DNA of 64,000 nt, taken from assembly GCA_947499155.1 (NCBI GenBank), contig CANMND010000007.1, forward strand, positions 1-64,000, given 5' to 3'. This document shows, piece after piece, positions 62,326 through 64,000 of the stretch. The stretch comes from an uncultured Sphingomonadales bacterium (GTDB taxonomy: Bacteria; Pseudomonadota; Alphaproteobacteria; Sphingomonadales; Rhodothalassiaceae). The notes under the pieces are model-generated. The model was not told where the DNA came from and ran no database searches. It saw only the letters and a program-made list of their open reading frames with translations. A program made the position numbers and the translations under genes. The stretch's first letter is position 1; each line of letters begins with the position of its first letter.

Positions 62326-64000
62326 ATGGCGAAATACAAGCGATGGCAGATTGGGGCGTTGCTGGTACTTTTGGTGCTGGCTGTCATGGCGATTGCGGCT
62401 ATGGTCGCGGGTCCACCGCTCATTTCACGCACATTTGAAAGCGCCCTGAATAAGGCAGGCTTTGCTGAGGCCGATGTATCTGGCGTCAGTATTGGCTATG
62501 GCCCGGTAGTCAGGATCCGCCGGGTGTCCCTTGCGCCCGGTGAAGACTTTGAACTGACTGGTCTGGTTGCCCATCTCAGTCTTGAAGGTCTGATGACAGG
62601 ACGTGTGGATCGGCTGGATATCGCTTATCTTGACTTGACGATGGCCTTGCCTTCAGCAGACGCACTGGCGCTTCCGGGCTATGTGCCCCCCATTGCAAGC
62701 AGTGATGAACCGCTTCCGGTTGGCTCCCTTCATTTAAAGACCGCTGACATAGAGATTGGTACGGCAGAAGGCCCGACTAAGGGGCTGATTAGAATACATG
62801 TCCAAAATGCACTGCTTTCAGGGGATATGCTTGAAGGCTCCATGGCCCTTGATCATCCACTCCTTGCCTTTGCCGGACATTTGGACGGGCAATTGACGCC
62901 AGCGGGTACGCCTGTCCATCTCAATCTTCAGGTATCAGATGGCTATGCAGGGCCAGATGACTACCGTCTTCAGGATTTGGCAGGTGCGGTTATTTTTGAT
63001 CTGGCCAGCAATCGGATAGATGCAAGTCTGACGGCTGGCAATGAAACCAAAGAAGGCCAAAACCTGCGTTTTGATATGAAGGGCGATCTGGCGATGAAAA
63101 CGGCCGATATTGCCGTTGCTGGGTTCCTTGCTGATTTGGCGATTCTGTCTCCCTCACTGGCCGGAAACGCTCATATGGCGTTGGCGGCATTTGTGGAATG
63201 GAGTGACGAGCTTGCTATTACCAGTGATCTGGATCTTGATATCAATGCGGCCAGTCTGGCCGGGCGAGTATCAGACGCCACAGTATCCCTGAACGCACGG
63301 CTTTATGGTGATATAAAAGGCGTGGTAGTTTATGCCGATACACCATGGACCGCCCGTTTTACTCTTGCGGACGAGAATCTTTCCGCCATGCTTCCCGCTT
63401 ATGGTGGCAAGCCAATGACGGCCTCCATTTCAGCACGAACAAAAGGCGGCCCCTTAATCGATTATGACCTTGAAACTGGTGCTATGGGTGTGGATGGCCG
63501 CCTTGTCGCCAATGCAGGTGCAGGCGAATTGACAGGCGAAGGTGTTTTAAGCCTGAGAAATCAGGATGAAGCGCTGATCATCACCGGCGAAGGTCTGGTT
63601 GTCACCATGACCGGACTTGATTTGGGCATGGCGCAGATTGCTGATGCGGGTTTGAAAGGGCAACTTCGCTGGGATGGCACGAACGGGGTGTTTGAAGGCA
63701 GCAGTTATGTGTCCGGCAGCGGGACTTATGAGGATGTCAGCCTCGACCGCGTAACTTTAGACATGCCAGCACTTCACTTGTCATATGGTAATGAGGTGGC
63801 GGGCGTTGCTCATGACGGCTGCATGACCCTGTCTGTTGCACTTGTGCAATCTGAGGATGTGGGGCTTTCCGGTCTTGATGGCCTGTGCCTGATGGCAGGA
63901 CGTGATGGCATCATCAGCAGGGAAGGCGAGCGCGCTGATCTGTCCATCGCCCTTCAGGAAGGGCCGATGGCGCTCGTGGTTCAAATGAAGGGTCAGGACG
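62326..64000 (+). CDS. YdbH/AsmA-like envelope protein, 3' part beyond window
   Basis: An open frame from ATG 62326 to the window end (558 codons, no stop). It begins with a short cytosolic stretch and a membrane helix (residues 10-28: ALLVLLVLAVMAIAAMVAG), followed by a large beta-rich, repetitive periplasmic region with many Gly, Asp and Leu residues. This matches the AsmA/TAM/YdbH class of proteins spanning the periplasm and moving phospholipids to the outer membrane; the match to YdbH in particular is moderate because the C-terminal DUF is not in view. Purine-rich GACGGGGA precedes the start. The gene lies 59 bases after lpxR on the same strand. Confidence 0.75.
   Translation, partial: MAKYKRWQIGALLVLLVLAVMAIAAMVAGPPLISRTFESALNKAGFAEADVSGVSIGYGPVVRIRRVSLAPGEDFELTGLVAHLSLEGLMTGRVDRLDIAYLDLTMALPSADALALPGYVPPIASSDEPLPVGSLHLKTADIEIGTAEGPTKGLIRIHVQNALLSGDMLEGSMALDHPLLAFAGHLDGQLTPAGTPVHLNLQVSDGYAGPDDYRLQDLAGAVIFDLASNRIDASLTAGNETKEGQNLRFDMKGDLAMKTADIAVAGFLADLAILSPSLAGNAHMALAAFVEWSDELAITSDLDLDINAASLAGRVSDATVSLNARLYGDIKGVVVYADTPWTARFTLADENLSAMLPAYGGKPMTASISARTKGGPLIDYDLETGAMGVDGRLVANAGAGELTGEGVLSLRNQDEALIITGEGLVVTMTGLDLGMAQIADAGLKGQLRWDGTNGVFEGSSYVSGSGTYEDVSLDRVTLDMPALHLSYGNEVAGVAHDGCMTLSVALVQSEDVGLSGLDGLCLMAGRDGIISREGERADLSIALQEGPMALVVQMKGQD

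Overview
The window looks like chromosomal DNA of a Gram-negative, peptide- and amide-scavenging alphaproteobacterium, probably marine. The reasons are three TonB-dependent receptors, many exported peptidases, an alginate-export-type porin, an LpxR-type lipid A deacylase, a VPLPA-CTERM protein, moderate GC content and frequent GTG/TTG starts. The order is uncertain; a Kordiimonadales-like lineage is only a guess. There is no integrase, insertion sequence, rRNA or CRISPR array.

Layout. 1-4.5 kb: the end of an initiator tRNA-Met gene, then a two-gene cassette of an OLD-family ATPase/TOPRIM nuclease and a UvrD-like helicase, which is the Gabija / class 2 OLD arrangement of phage defence. 4.6-14.7 kb: NCS1 permease, M14 carboxypeptidase, TonB receptor, ATP-dependent hydantoinase/oxoprolinase subunits A and B, and a small NTF2-like protein; this reads as uptake and ring opening of a cyclic amide. 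14.8-18.1 kb: a chemoreceptor translationally coupled to an outer-membrane porin. 18.1-24.4 kb: a long gap with inverted repeats, a VPLPA-CTERM protein, a tyrosinase and a multicopper oxidase (two copper phenol oxidases), and a CPBP membrane protease. 24.5-31.4 kb: two DUF885 hydrolases flanking an exported NTF2-like protein (paralogue of the earlier cytosolic one) and a second TonB receptor. 31.4-40.1 kb: a three-component FAD/Fe-S amino acid dehydrogenase, a DapA-family aldolase/deaminase and a LysR regulator, divergent from an NSS sodium:amino-acid symporter, VOC protein, Rid protein and an exported prolidase-like amidohydrolase; this best fits hydroxyproline or related imino-acid catabolism. 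40.3-42.7 kb: MgtE and a tandem universal stress protein. 42.7-58.4 kb: exported peptidases (two M20, three M24, a divergent DUF885 protein, an M1 lipoprotein), an esterase and a third TonB receptor. 58.7-64 kb: methyltransferase, RhlE-type DEAD-box helicase, LpxR, and the start of a YdbH/AsmA-like envelope protein that runs off the window.

Taken together, TonB receptors and periplasmic peptidases could feed short, perhaps proline-rich, peptides to a sodium symporter and to an intracellular imino-acid pathway, with a parallel route for cyclic amides. That is inference from family membership and adjacency; no substrate is proven by sequence.
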